A stretch of DNA of 64,000 bases from Temnothorax longispinosus (lineage: Eukaryota; Arthropoda; Insecta; Hymenoptera; Formicidae), in assembly GCF_030848805.1 (NCBI RefSeq), contig NC_092367.1, forward strand, positions 20,021,692-20,085,691, in the 5' to 3' direction. The notes under the pieces are model-generated. The model was not told where the DNA came from, ran no database searches, and was given only the letters and a program-made list of their open reading frames with translations. Made by a program: the position numbers and the translations under genes. Positions 25,551 through 37,080 of the stretch are shown piece by piece (within the stretch, counting starts at the first letter, position 1; each line of letters starts with the position of its first letter).

Positions 25551-25900
25551 GAATGTACCCCTGCGCGCTCAATCTTGCACGTAAAAAACGACAGTAGGAC
25601 TGGCAGGGTTCGTTTGGTAGCCCGGAGCGAAACGAATGACCGGGTGGAGCGGAACGATGCTACGGAGAGAACCTCCAAGAGGAGAAGAAAGAGACCGGAA
25701 GAGGCGGAAAAACCAGGCTATAGGAGAAAGGACGAAGATGTCCCGAAGAAACGGGGGCGAGTGCGGAACGAAACGATCTAATGAAGAGTCACCTGACTCG
25801 CATCTTACGGTCTCTGGGCTGAGTACGTTAGATGCGTTACAGCGAATACACGGACTCCGCATTTACTGGCGAGCGATAGTACATTTTAGCAGTCAGCTTT
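25551..25900. other. Purine-rich CpG block
   Basis: Plus-strand sequence is strongly purine-biased (GGAGAGAA, GAGGCGGAAAA runs). Overlapping frames in three phases encode Arg/Glu/Lys-rich strings on one strand and Pro/Ser/Arg/Phe strings on the other, the pattern of a biased block and not of a gene. Confidence 0.45.
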
Positions 25901-28780
25901 CAGAGTAAAGATTTCCCCAGCAATCACGCAAATGCGTACACGGCAATTAAATCGCTAAACCACTTAGTCTTTTGACCGCGTGCGAAACATGTTACGTTAT
26001 TTCGCGCGACATTATACGCAATTCCGCGACATTTCTGTTTCATTTTCAGAACGAAGGTTCCGCTTAGCCTAGGAATTGTCTGTTTGTAGAACAACGCTTT
26101 TTTTAACATGGAATTCTGTGCACCTATTTTAGATAGAAGCAGAAAATAAAAGTGCAACAGCTAAAAATACAAATACAGTGAATGTTGGATGCATACGTAT
26201 GTAAACGTAACACGTATCTTATCAGATTCCACGTACCTACATACACATATACATTGTTTTCTGAGATTCGTACATAACTTGACGCAACTTCATAGCTGCG
26301 AGTGTCCTAGCTGCGGTTATGAAAAGTGGACACTAGGATATAGTGCGCAGCAATTTTTAGTTTCAATTATTCCTCTCCATTGAGAAAATTCAGAAGCTGT
26401 TATTTGTTAGCTTCATTTCTGTGGGAATTGCAATACTTTTTACATACTTTATAAATATGTAAAAACACATGTACGAGCTGTTTCCATTTTCACTGAAAAT
26501 GCTGTTAATGACAGATATTTTCACGAGTTTGAAATGTTTTTCTTTATTAAAAATTATAATAATTAAAAATTTTATGGAAGGTTGTAATTTTTAAAATTTT
26601 TGCATTTTTTAAATATTTTGTTAATTATCTAATGTTAACATTAATATTTATATAATAATATTTTATTAAGGTAAAATTTCTTGAAATTAAATGAAAAAGA
26701 AAATTTTATTGTTTGTGCTTTTGTAGCGTCGTTAAAGAATTAATATTTTGTTTTTTAGTAAGAAAAAATTAATTTCAAATTTCCTAAAAGTTTCATTATT
26801 AATAGGGGGGAAAAAAAATATATATATACATATAAAGTCATTAATACTAATTAGATAAAATAAATTGACGTCAATATGTACATGTGTGTAAGAAAATGTC
26901 CAAATTTTAAATATATAAAATCGCGAATCGCAAAACGGAAATTGTACGTTCATATTACTGTCTCACATGGCGAGTGTCCAGTGCACACTCGTTTGCGTAT
27001 GTACACGTGTGTACACGTCACACAGATGGATTGCAGATACCTCTCTTCGCGAAGATCGCTGATTCAACAAAGTTCAATAGAAACCACTCACGAGGAAAGG
27101 GTAACGGCGGAAAGGGGTCGATGCAAGTGGTTCCAGTCGAAATTGGCGGTTCGACTCGGCCGATCTTGCCAAAGCCCCATTTAATAATCCCGACAGAGAG
27201 AACGAGCGAAAGGAAAGGAGAGAAGGTCGGAGGCGGGTCGGAATATATGGAAACACGGGTAAGTTCAGTTAGCTCACTTTATCCGCTACTAAAGGTACCG
27301 AGGCTGTAGATCAATAACATAGTTTGGGGAGGAATCGCTGACGACCGGTTCCTGCCGCAACTTATGAAGACGCGAGGCGACGCGATGCAATTGCTAGGAC
27401 GAATCGAGGTCGGAAATCACACCGGCACCAGACATCGTCGGTCCCGATAAGATGGACGATGTCCGGGAGAAGAATTTCACCAATAACACATTGTTTTCGG
27501 AACTACGAATGGATAGAAAGACGAAGCAGATATACTGTTCGCCAAAGCGATCACCGTACGTCAACTGTCATTTCGAATAAAGAAATACGAAAAGTTGTAC
27601 AAAATCATAGAATTTCTAGAAAATTTCTATAAAATTTCTTTCTTATTTATTGATACTTGTATTGGGAATCGTTTCGGATACGAATGTATATCTTTTTAAA
27701 ACGTAGATGAATAGCTGTGATATTTCTACTTAAAATTAAATAGACACCTATTCCGTCATTAGATTTTTAAACATACTTTTTCACGTTAAATATTTTGCAA
27801 GAATCATTTATTTTAACTAAATAAAATACGGCAAAATATGTTGTATATTTTCTAATTTGTTCCATTTAATTTTAAAATAACAATTGTTAAACAAACAAGA
27901 TATAATATCCATATATCTGTTGATATAATTGATAATCTATTAATCGCTTATTCAAATTATAATAAAATCATTTATTCTACATACACACAGGTATGTGTGT
28001 AGACTGTAGAATATTATCATGTGATGTAAAATGTTTTACCATTGTTAGATTTATATTGCAATAGCTTATGCAGTACCATAGAAAGCAGAAAATTATGGGT
28101 AGATACCTATGTAAAGATTATGAAAGCCGTTAATAAATTTGATCCCAAAAACGCGGGAATAAAGAAATATATGTACCTATGCTGTATATATGCGTGCTTT
28201 TTATGAAGGTTTCCCAATACATTTTTCAGCGAAAATCCTGCTGTTAAGTCAGAGGATGAAAGAGATGACTAACAACGTCATGAATCATGATAATATTCGT
28301 AGTCACTATTGAAGAAGTATTAATAAAGTTAGATAGCTGTCCTCTCATTATATAGATATAGACAATTAAAAGGATATTTATTGTCAACAATAAATCTTGT
28401 TCCACCGGAAATCATAATCATATTCAACAAAATTTGAGTTATATTACGTGTTCTTATATTTTCTTGTGAAATTTAATATTAAATCGTTATGGAATTATTA
28501 TGTATTTATTATTATAATTATTTATATTATTATTTAATGTTTAAATATTGTTGAACAAAGTGTAGATAAAGATTATTTTTTATTCATAGAAAATTGCATA
28601 TTATTTATCGAAAAACTTTTGTAACAAAAATAAAAAGTAGATTATTAAGAATCGTTCATTTAGACAGAATTCTATTAGACAGGTGCAAAAGAATACAATA
28701 TTCATTTTACTCTGTCATATATTAAAATCGATCTTGCATTTGCTCGTGGAGCTTAACTTTGGTATAATTACCGAAGTCTA
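25901..28780. other. AT-rich non-coding sequence with a GC-richer patch at 27000-27500
   Basis: The patch at 27000-27500 contains overlapping open frames in both orientations. A 45-codon open stretch at about 27310-27445 lacks an ATG near its start and has no clear splice sites. The flanks are AT-rich and empty. Confidence 0.45.
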
Positions 28781-29021
28781 CTTCCAAGCTACATACGAGA
28801 ATAGGATTCGCATTTACCTCTAGCAATCCTGCCCTGCTTTAGGTTCAATGAACGGTGAATCAAATACTAAAGTCACGAAGTCGGAATCTGTTCATTACGC
28901 TTTCTCTGCTACGCCTGCTCTGCTCTGTTTCCCTCCGACTACCAAGTGTAGCAAGGGCAAATGTGTGTCGCGGGATGAGGCCGAATGATTACTGCACATT
29001 AGCGATTACAAATTAGGGAGA

Positions 29022-29052
<31 letters not shown>

Positions 29053-29505
29053 CAGTCACATGTGGGATGACGTTAAGTATGTAACACTCCAAGATCCCGA
29101 GATATGCCGCGCGATAGATGCCGCGCATTCTTCTCTTCCCTCTTGTTCACCATCGTCGCACCAATACCGACCGGTGATTACTCTCGTTGGGGAGCACGTA
29201 TGCACGGCGGCGTTACCCGTGTAGGGCAACGACGCGGAGAATACCGGAGAAAATGAGACGAACGGCGGACTATGAGGACAGAATGAAATAGTGGCTGAGA
29301 GAGTCGGGAGCGGAATGAGCGTACGCTCGCAATGACCGGCAGCGGAGGGAAAACGGTGTGTGTGTGTGTGTGTGTGTGTGTAAGAAGGATATTCAGACCT
29401 TTAGTACGGGGTCCGGAGCGAGTCAGGTGTTGGTTACGAGGTCCTAAAATCTCGAATCCACCCGGCATCCGAAAACTGATGAAGCATTCAGCGTAAGAGC
29501 GGACC
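28781..29505. promoter_or_regulatory. CpG-rich block with GA and GT arrays, possible regulatory region
   Basis: The block holds a GA-rich array (29021-29053), a (GT)13 run, a duplicated ATGCCGCGC motif near 29103-29128 and a 12-base palindrome GAGCGTACGCTC at 29317-29328. GA arrays can recruit GAGA-type factors in insects. No initiator or transcript structure was detected, so the regulatory label is inferred from texture. Confidence 0.2.
29356..29381 (+). repeat. (GT)13 microsatellite
   Basis: A perfect 26-base GT run within the CpG-rich block. On the minus strand it gives a Thr-His run in the overlapping open frame. Confidence 0.95.
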
Positions 29506-30060
29506 AAGTCCGTAATTTGTAAGCTTCTCCTTTAGATATTTCATATTTAGAACGTATTTTACAAATTATGAACCATTCATGTGACAGAATCTTTACATCG
29601 CAACGAAAATTGTACGATATACATCATATGCAGAGCTGCCATTCAAAATATTTTACGATAATATAAATTAATTTGTAAATAAAATAAAACTCATATATAT
29701 ATTTCTATAATATAAAAATATATAAATCAAAATATTAACAATAAGAATGTGGGCGTGCATATACCTATCTGTATATGTGTAAAAAATTGTCCTTTTGCAT
29801 GGTCTCTAAATTAAATTACATATACAGGTATAATTTGCGATTTTAATCTTCTCTGGTAAATTTGGATTCTATTTAGCTTGGATTATTTATCAAAAATTTA
29901 TCAGTAATTTTAAAGTTACAAAAGATTGAAAAAGATTAACTAAACGTGAACTGAGCTTTGCAGAGAAAAATAGTATAAATAACAAAATCATATTAATAAA
30001 TATCATTTAATTTCGAGCAGATTTCAATTTAATAGAAACAATTTGACCTGCGCAGACGAC
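29506..30060. other. AT-rich non-coding sequence
   Basis: Low-complexity TA-rich DNA. No gene or element was recognised. Confidence 0.55.
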
Positions 30061-30745
30061 AAGAAATTATTGTATCAATTTGCAAAGTTCCTTTCCGAAA
30101 GGGGGGATGGAGAGAAGATGGAGCGGAAAAGGAATATGCCATCGTGTATCAGAAGGGGTAGAGAATGAAAAGAGAGAAAGAGAGGAAAGGAGAGAAAGAG
30201 AGAGAGAGAGAGCAGAGTGGCATCGAAAGTGGTGTCGAGTTGCGAGCGCGGGTGTGTCGTGTGTGGTGGAGTGCAAGGAGCGCGCTGACTCGGACTAATA
30301 GGCTAACAGGCTAATGTCGGCTCGTTTTGCCCTCTGATCTCCGCTCGAGCGCTCGCAATTATCGGAGTCAACTGGTACAAGTTGACCCACCGGTGGCTTT
30401 TTACGGCCGTAACATCCCATTCATGAAATCGTGAGCCGCGTCTGTCGTCGGAATGCACGCTGGAACGCGCACAGGGCGATGCTGGTGGGCGATGCGATGC
30501 TACATTTCCACTCCCGCTCCCGCTTCTCGCGCGCGTCCTCCTGCGAGTTTTCCGAGACGATATACCTTACAGAAACCTCCAAATGGTTTCGTGCATTCCA
30601 CGATTCCCCAACCGTGATATTAAACCGAGGGACAATGAGCCTACGTGCTTCCTACGGAAATTTTACGCGATCAGGTAGCCACTGCCTTCAAAAGTCATTT
30701 TCAACCTTCGACGATTTTCGGACCAACGAGTTTTTACGAGAGTAA
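30061..30745. other. GC-richer block beginning with a GA array
   Basis: A GA-rich array at about 30171-30212 is followed by CpG-rich sequence up to about 30740. A 104-codon frame at 30431-30745 begins with GTG, not ATG, and resembles nothing known. The block may be a regulatory region paired with the block at 28.8-29.5 kb. Confidence 0.35.
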
Positions 30746-32179
30746 ATATAATTCTTTTTAGTTATTTCTATCTTAAATAAGTTTTATGCAATAAAATAAA
30801 ATATTATTTTAAATGTAAGATGTGTTAAAATCGAATTTCTCTATAAGTAGAACAAAAAAAACACGTTAACTCCAATATGGAATAAATGGAATGTATCTTG
30901 AATTGAAGACGTATCCAACTTAATGTTGCAAACATTTGATAAATAATTATAAAAGAGTTAATATTTGATGATGCATACACACAACTAACTTCAATCAAAA
31001 ATATTGCTACTAAATAAAAACTATACATTTCGCTGATGCATGTTATTTTAAAAATCAGCCTAAAATTAAGAAAAATGTTATATATTTAAAGATTATTATA
31101 TCGCTTTAATTTTTACTCAAATTAGACTGACACAAGAATATTTTATATTAAAAATCCATGATAAAAAATGTATATATATGTATAATAACAATTTTGCTAA
31201 ATAGGATATCCAATATGTGTATACGTAATAGCCCTAGAAATTTTTTAACAGATATCATTACCACTTAATTTTCTATTTGCACAAATAGAATAATAATCAT
31301 ATATTTTTCATATACTGAAATCGATAAGATCTCACAACAAATCTGGTGTTTTTATCAAATATTTCAGATCTTAAAGAACAGAGATGAAAAGTAGTGCCCT
31401 TCTAGAAAATATCTCGCATTTACAAATCTATCTTTATGCTACATAAGAATCCTATACTGTTTTAATTTAATTAACTCGGTAATTGCTATTAATTCGAGTT
31501 ACCAACAAAGCGTGTATTAGATAATAAAGAAGTGTAATTATCCTCTATTAGCATCAAGTTTCCTGTCGATGAAAAAGTCGGTGCAATCAAATACGACCGG
31601 CCTTCACCTTTGTCTTCCTAAATTAAACTTTAGTTGTATTCAGCCAATTAACTTGGATGTAGGCTATGTATAGTAGAAAGCACTATCTAACATAGTTGTG
31701 CAAAAGACTGGAAGGAGCGAAGCTTGCGTTGCCCAAACTTCTAGTTACATTCGGAATCACAAGACGAGAAACGTTTCTGTATTTAAATAACGTCTTACAG
31801 TTTATCCACGGAAAAGTTATCGTGAGGTGTACGCGCGCGCGCGGCTTGAAAAGAGTTTATCGAAAGTCGAAGCAATTTAGAAGGCCGATACACAGGTCGC
31901 AACCGATACAGATAAATCTTATTCCTCTGGTCGCCTGCCCTTCCCGTCGAACTTTCTCCCGAGTGATTAATTTAACCGTGTGTCGGATTAAACTTTCGCC
32001 GCGCACCGTTTTATTATCGTTTCACAGAGAGACCTAAATAGATAAAATCGAGGTTACATTGTCTGTATATCCGCATTTTCTGATAAATACAATAATTCGC
32101 ATTATAACCTGCATATTACCCTCCTCCAATGTGCGTGATATGAATGCAGATAGAAACGTTTTGTAACAAAGATAACTAG
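30746..32179. other. AT-rich non-coding sequence, with a mixed-composition patch at 31690-32040
   Basis: The patch holds a 113-codon open frame whose first codon is TTG. It is Arg-rich and unrecognised and is not treated as a gene. The remainder is AT-rich. Confidence 0.5.
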
Positions 32180-32727
32180 TATGCAGGGTGTCATAAAATT
32201 TAATGATTGAATTGTTTATGTTTTACGCGAGTAATATAATGAATATTATATTATAACAAAGATTTCATAATGCTTAATATACATAAAAAAAATTAATTTT
32301 TTATTTAAAAATATTGACGTCCCTTATCAATGCAAATTTGACAAACGTTGAAAAATTGAATTCAGTACTCGAATTTCGTGCTGATATCTTGTTTAATTGT
32401 TTTAGTGAATGAAACAGTGATCCTTTCAATCAGTTCTTGTCACGTATTAACTTTTGTTCGACTTAATTTCTCTTGCATATATTCCCGCAAATAAAAAATA
32501 ATGTAATAAAACACACACACAAATTAAAAAATTGATCCTCAGATTTAGTTGCATCAGATTTGCATTCATAAGAGTAATTGGTGTTTTAAGAGAGAAAGAA
32601 AATAAATTATTTTTCTCTCCCACTTATATTACATTTAAAGTTGTGTTTAAACATATTAAAATTTTTTCCTATACTCGTAGAACAATTTGGCACGTTTTGA
32701 CCATAGAATTTTGAGGCACTCTGTATA
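32180..32727 (-). mobile_element. Degenerate Tc1/mariner-type transposon
   Basis: Diverged terminal inverted repeats bound the element. The left end (32180-32200) reads TATGCAGGGTGTCATAAAATT. The complement of the right end (32707-32727) matches it at 16 of 21 positions. Both ends begin with TA, the target-site duplication of this superfamily, and the inner ends resemble the CAGGGTGTC terminus seen in many insect elements. Between them the minus strand retains the C-terminal part of a transposase, listed separately. The interior is far shorter than an intact element (about 1.2-1.5 kb), so it carries a large deletion as well as point damage. Confidence 0.68.
32305..32499 (-). pseudogene. C-terminal fragment of a Tc1/mariner-like transposase, broken
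   Basis: Minus-strand translation from 32499 gives about 64 codons with two in-frame stops, then a terminal TAA at 32305. The fragment reads YLREYMQEKLSRTKVNT, stop, QELIERITVSF, and later CIDKGRQYF at its end. This follows the C-terminal pattern of insect IS630/Tc1/mariner transposases: an F-L-W-G-Y motif (here F-Y-L-R-E-Y, with W to R explained by TGG to CGG), a basic stretch, an E-x-L/M-x-x-R-I helix, and a C-I-x-x-x-G-x-x-F ending just before the stop. The catalytic DDD/DDE region is missing, so it is non-functional. Family assignment rests on remembered consensus and needs a profile search. Confidence 0.62.
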
Positions 32728-32761
32728 TAACGTAAGCAAATGTATGATAATCTCCCCCTAA

Positions 32762-33450
32762 AGAAAGTTTTCCTTCTTTCCAAACTGCTATCCATCCTGT
32801 TTACGCGTTTTACGAACAAATTGCTGCGCTTAGATTAATCTTTATCGGAGCATAGACTTTATCGGGGTTGAGTGGATTTACCAACCCTCGATGCTTAAAC
32901 AACATTACTCCGAAACTTGAATATTCGTGAACATTTCATGATGTTGATATTGATTTCTAATTACGTGGCTTTATTGCCTTGTTTCCACTGTTTACTACCG
33001 CTAAACTAATCCTACAAATTAAACATTGAGCAATGAAAATCGTCCTTCGATCAGATTCTTGCTTTAATACAGATAAAGCTATAGCACGCGAAATATAGAT
33101 AATGATATACGTCGTACAAGCAGTTATAAAAATATATATAGAGAAAGTTTTCCTTTCTTCTAAAGTGTTATCCATCCTGTTTATGCTGTTTCACAGAGTG
33201 CTGTGATCATCGGAAAACACGATAAGTAGATTTAAATTTAAAAAAATTATATATATACACTATACAAATTTCTTTCCAAATAAACAAACAATATCCTAAA
33301 ATTTAAATATTCACGGGCATTGGTATCGATTCTCTTCTTCGCGATTTCATTGTCTTTGTTGCTTGCTACCCCTAGACTCTGTCGCAAATTAAACATTGAC
33401 GATAGCAACGACAAACAGCATTGCTCTTCTTCCAAGATTCTCGCTTTAAT
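32762..33450. repeat. Ancient tandem duplication, two copies of about 308 bp
   Basis: Copy 1 (32762-33068) and copy 2 (33142-33450) start AGAAAGTTTTCC and end CTTGCTTTAAT or CTCGCTTTAAT. They share an ordered series of blocks, including TATCCATCCTGTTTA, a TTGAATATTCGTG/TTAAATATTCACG pair, TGCTACC/TACTACC and AAATTAAACATTGA. Offset is 380 bases. Similarity is patchy with many substitutions. On the minus strand both start with a similar peptide, NRMDSSLERRKTF and NRMDNTLEERKTF, but no long frame is preserved. These may be two copies of an unknown repeat or a local duplication, directly beside the transposon relic. Confidence 0.62.
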
Positions 33451-35850
33451 CTTCGCTGTTTAGAATCTCATTACTTTGTTCCCTGCTCGCGTTGCATCCA
33501 ATCGACCAACCAATTTAAGCAACCGATTATCCTTCAGCACGTGTACAATCTCTTTCATGTAAAGGAGCGCGATCTCATTCGCGGCACTGTTATGGTTGCG
33601 TAATAACGGCGTGGATTTCCTTCGACAACATTGCGGTTTTCACCGCTTACAATCTCAATGCTTCCAATTCCAGTAAGCACCCTGTTATTCCAAGATACAT
33701 TCTCTTTTATAAACGATAACACACACAAAGAAGAAGATAAATTCTATTACAAGCGACATTAAGGAAGTTGCATTCCAATCAGAGACGCAAGAGACCAAAG
33801 ATGCCAATGATAATTATGTTCTGAATGGTTTTAAAAATAGCCGTTCGCAGAAAAGCGATCTCTAAAGCGATCTCTATGTGGACAACTACAGGAATGAAAT
33901 ATTTTACGTTTAATCGTCATTTCACCAAAAATGTCATTACGTGATCTGTGTGATACGAGAGAAGAGAATTCGATAACTATCGAGATAATTTAATTATGTC
34001 ATTTACAGACTTTAACGAAAGCGGCAATCGAAGATATGTTTAAATGAATGGTACGAAACACTCGAGGGCTTTATGAAGCTGTTACCGACCCATAAGCACG
34101 CGAATGTACCTTTCAGCTCGTTCACTTTGTTGTTTCCTCTCTACATTTACCTGGCGTACTAAAAAGCACAGGAATAACAATACTCGTCCGGCTGAACGTA
34201 ATGTAATTTTTCTTTTTACGCAGTACAGTTCCGCTTTACACTGCGCGCTTCGTGTTAATTAGAGAATTGTGACTGCAAAGCACGACTTGCTGATGCTTGT
34301 CGCTTGAATTATGTTTTATATACAGCCTAAACTGTACGATAAATATGTAAAGAACTTACGCTGCCTCTCTCGCTTGTATCGACAATATAGATACACAAAC
34401 CTATCAAACTATGTAGAAATGTAAAGTTATGATTGTCAACAACATGGTGAAGCGCACTCTAATTCGTTGCACCCTATAAATTTAAACAGCTGCGCTAATA
34501 TTTACCAACCATACGATGCAAAATAAACTAGATCGCCCTCTATTGCCTTTGACTGCTCATAATCTAGCCAAGAGCTTTAATTTTTTACGATAAGCGAGGA
34601 CTTTCACGGGAGCCCGTTGAACGACACGATGTTAACAAAATTAAACGAATATTTTACTCTTTTCTGTATCGTTTTACTCAAATTATTTAAAACATATATT
34701 TTTCTTCCAACTTACATTCTACTACTTCAGTAAAACCTATTTAATTCATGAAATGGAAATGATAGAAAACAAAAGCCATTATACTAAATTTTAACAGAAA
34801 TATTTGCAAAGTTTTGAATATTGTTCCTGACCATACCACGTTGACTCTGTTCTGTTCATTACCTGTACACGTTTAATACATTCGAATTCGAGAGATAAAG
34901 CGAGAGAAATATATAAACATGTATAGAATAGCCGTTCTTATTTAATAAAACAAGGTCTTAATAAAACATATTTACTTTGTCTTATATTATACATATTTAA
35001 AATATATATTAAAGAATAATGTTAAATTATTAATTTTCAAATAAAAATATGTCATATATAGAGTTGAATTGCATGAGAGTTAGAAATATACATGTAGCAA
35101 TTTCGTATATTTACGTGTTAATGCTATATAGATATATCTCAAACGTCTAAAAAAAATTCAGTTTTAGATTTTATATTACTAAAATGCATGAATTCTGAAT
35201 AAAATTAGATTTATAATCAAATCTTCATATCTGAAAAATTAAAAAAGCTATAATCTCAAATTTATAAAAACTTTCTATTAAAAGAGTCATAAAATGTTTA
35301 AATTCCTCGATCACATCAGCTCAAATACGTATATTAATTTTAAGTGATATGGAAATTAATAATTTCATATTTTATAAATTTTAAACAATCTGAGGGATGT
35401 CGTGTCTTAAAACTTCAGATAATAATGATCTGCAGTTGTTTTCCGACATTTTATTTAACATATTTCCAAAATAATAAAATTAAAAAAGAAAGTTCTCTGT
35501 TGTTGCTTTCATTTCTGCATTGAAAAAGACAAACTGATGCTTGAAAATGCTTGAAAATGCGAAATTCGTAATCACGTGTAATCAAAGAAATGTTGAATTA
35601 ATTGAATAATTATGTGTTAATGTAATAATAAACGTTGAAGCGATTGCACTGGTAATCGTAATCGCTGAATAAATTCGTAGAAATTATACGTGTAATTTGA
35701 TACGACCGATCAACTTAATGCAATTTTTCTCTCGACAGCACGAACATTCTATTAATACTTTCGCTTTTCAATTCGATTACAATAAACGACTGCAACAATT
35801 TCCAGAGACGCGACAGCATCTAATATTTACATCGTTCCTCATTTGAAAGA
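33451..35850. other. AT-rich to mixed non-coding sequence
   Basis: No gene was recognised. A TTGAAAATGC 10-base unit is directly duplicated at 35541-35560. Confidence 0.5.
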
Positions 35851-37080
35851 ATCACCGCTCGTTGCGCTCTTATCATATGCTCGTAAATTTCTGAGAAAAG
35901 ATCGGTCTCGCCGGCAAATCGCTATCCTCCCGGCGCGCTCCAATTTCGTAGGATGGTCGTCGGGAATGAAAAGACCTCGTCAAGAGAAGAAGCCAAGTGG
36001 TTACTAGCAAGACGGCAAAGCACTCAAGTATTCTGTGAGGCTGATACCAGCCTGCAACTATGCAGATACGTGTCAACCAATCTTCTTAACGTCTTAGGAT
36101 CTTGTGCATACGTAAAAGATTTCTATTTTTCTTCTGAACACGATCCATAATTTATTTTAAATTTTAACAAATTGGCGATAGATGACACAAGTACCTACTC
36201 ATTTCTCTTCAACAGATTTTTACAATTTCGTAGACTTGACAACGATATTTCATTAGAGTAGGATCAATAATCTTTTCAACTAAATATAATTGCAATATCA
36301 AATAAATTTGTTTAAAATAAAATTAAATCTACTTTAATTTATGCTTGATTAAATCCCTTAATTGTATTATGCCATCACTATTAGACTATTAGATAATTCA
36401 TATAAAAATATCACAAATAACCACAATTTAAAATTCAAAATCTGAGTACTATCTGAAAAAATAGTATTTTTATTCGATTTAATTATATGTAATATCTCTA
36501 TATATTTTTCATTTATCATCTTAAAACTTAATTAGTGGCAAAATCACATTTTCTATTATTATAATTAAACAAATTGTTCCATTTGTATATATCTAATCTT
36601 TCGTATCATAATAAAATAATGTTTATTCCGGAGTTTATAAATTTTCTCATGTTTTACATTATCAAAATATCAGACAAAAATTTTAACTTCAATAATAAAT
36701 GGCTCTACTGTAATCCTACATTAATATTAAAATATAAATAAATATAAATCGATAGAAACCACGTGAGACAAAATTTTTATTCTTTGATCGAAGTTAAGAA
36801 AGTTTTGAATAAATTTAACTTATACGATAAATAGCTTATTTCTTCTGTTGTTTCTTCTTATCTATATGCTTCTAGCATACGCTTCAAAGAAAAAAGAAAA
36901 AATGCATTTCTTCTCTTGGGATATCTTGTATAACAAAGAATTCTCCAGGTAGTACAAATAATATTCGATAACGTTTTTTGAAATTTGATATTAAAATATT
37001 AAATAATTCTATGAGCGGCCCCGTGCAATTTTTCTCATGTCGCATGGGAAAAATTTGCTATACTATAAGAGTGATTATGA
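35851..37080. other. Mixed patch at 35850-36150, then AT-rich non-coding sequence
   Basis: The mixed patch contains frames of up to 67 codons on opposite strands, unrecognised. A 16-pair hairpin with one bulge and one G-T pair lies at 37025-37058 (GCAA...CATG / CATG...TTGC). Confidence 0.5.

Noticed and set aside
31696..32037. 113-codon Arg-rich plus-strand open frame
   Set aside because: Begins at TTG, not ATG, and matches nothing known. A frame of this length is expected by chance in this composition.
23057..34490. CCTATAAATTTAAAC shared between about 23060 and 34470
   Set aside because: A 15-base AT-rich match between two sites is expected by chance in 64 kb of this composition.
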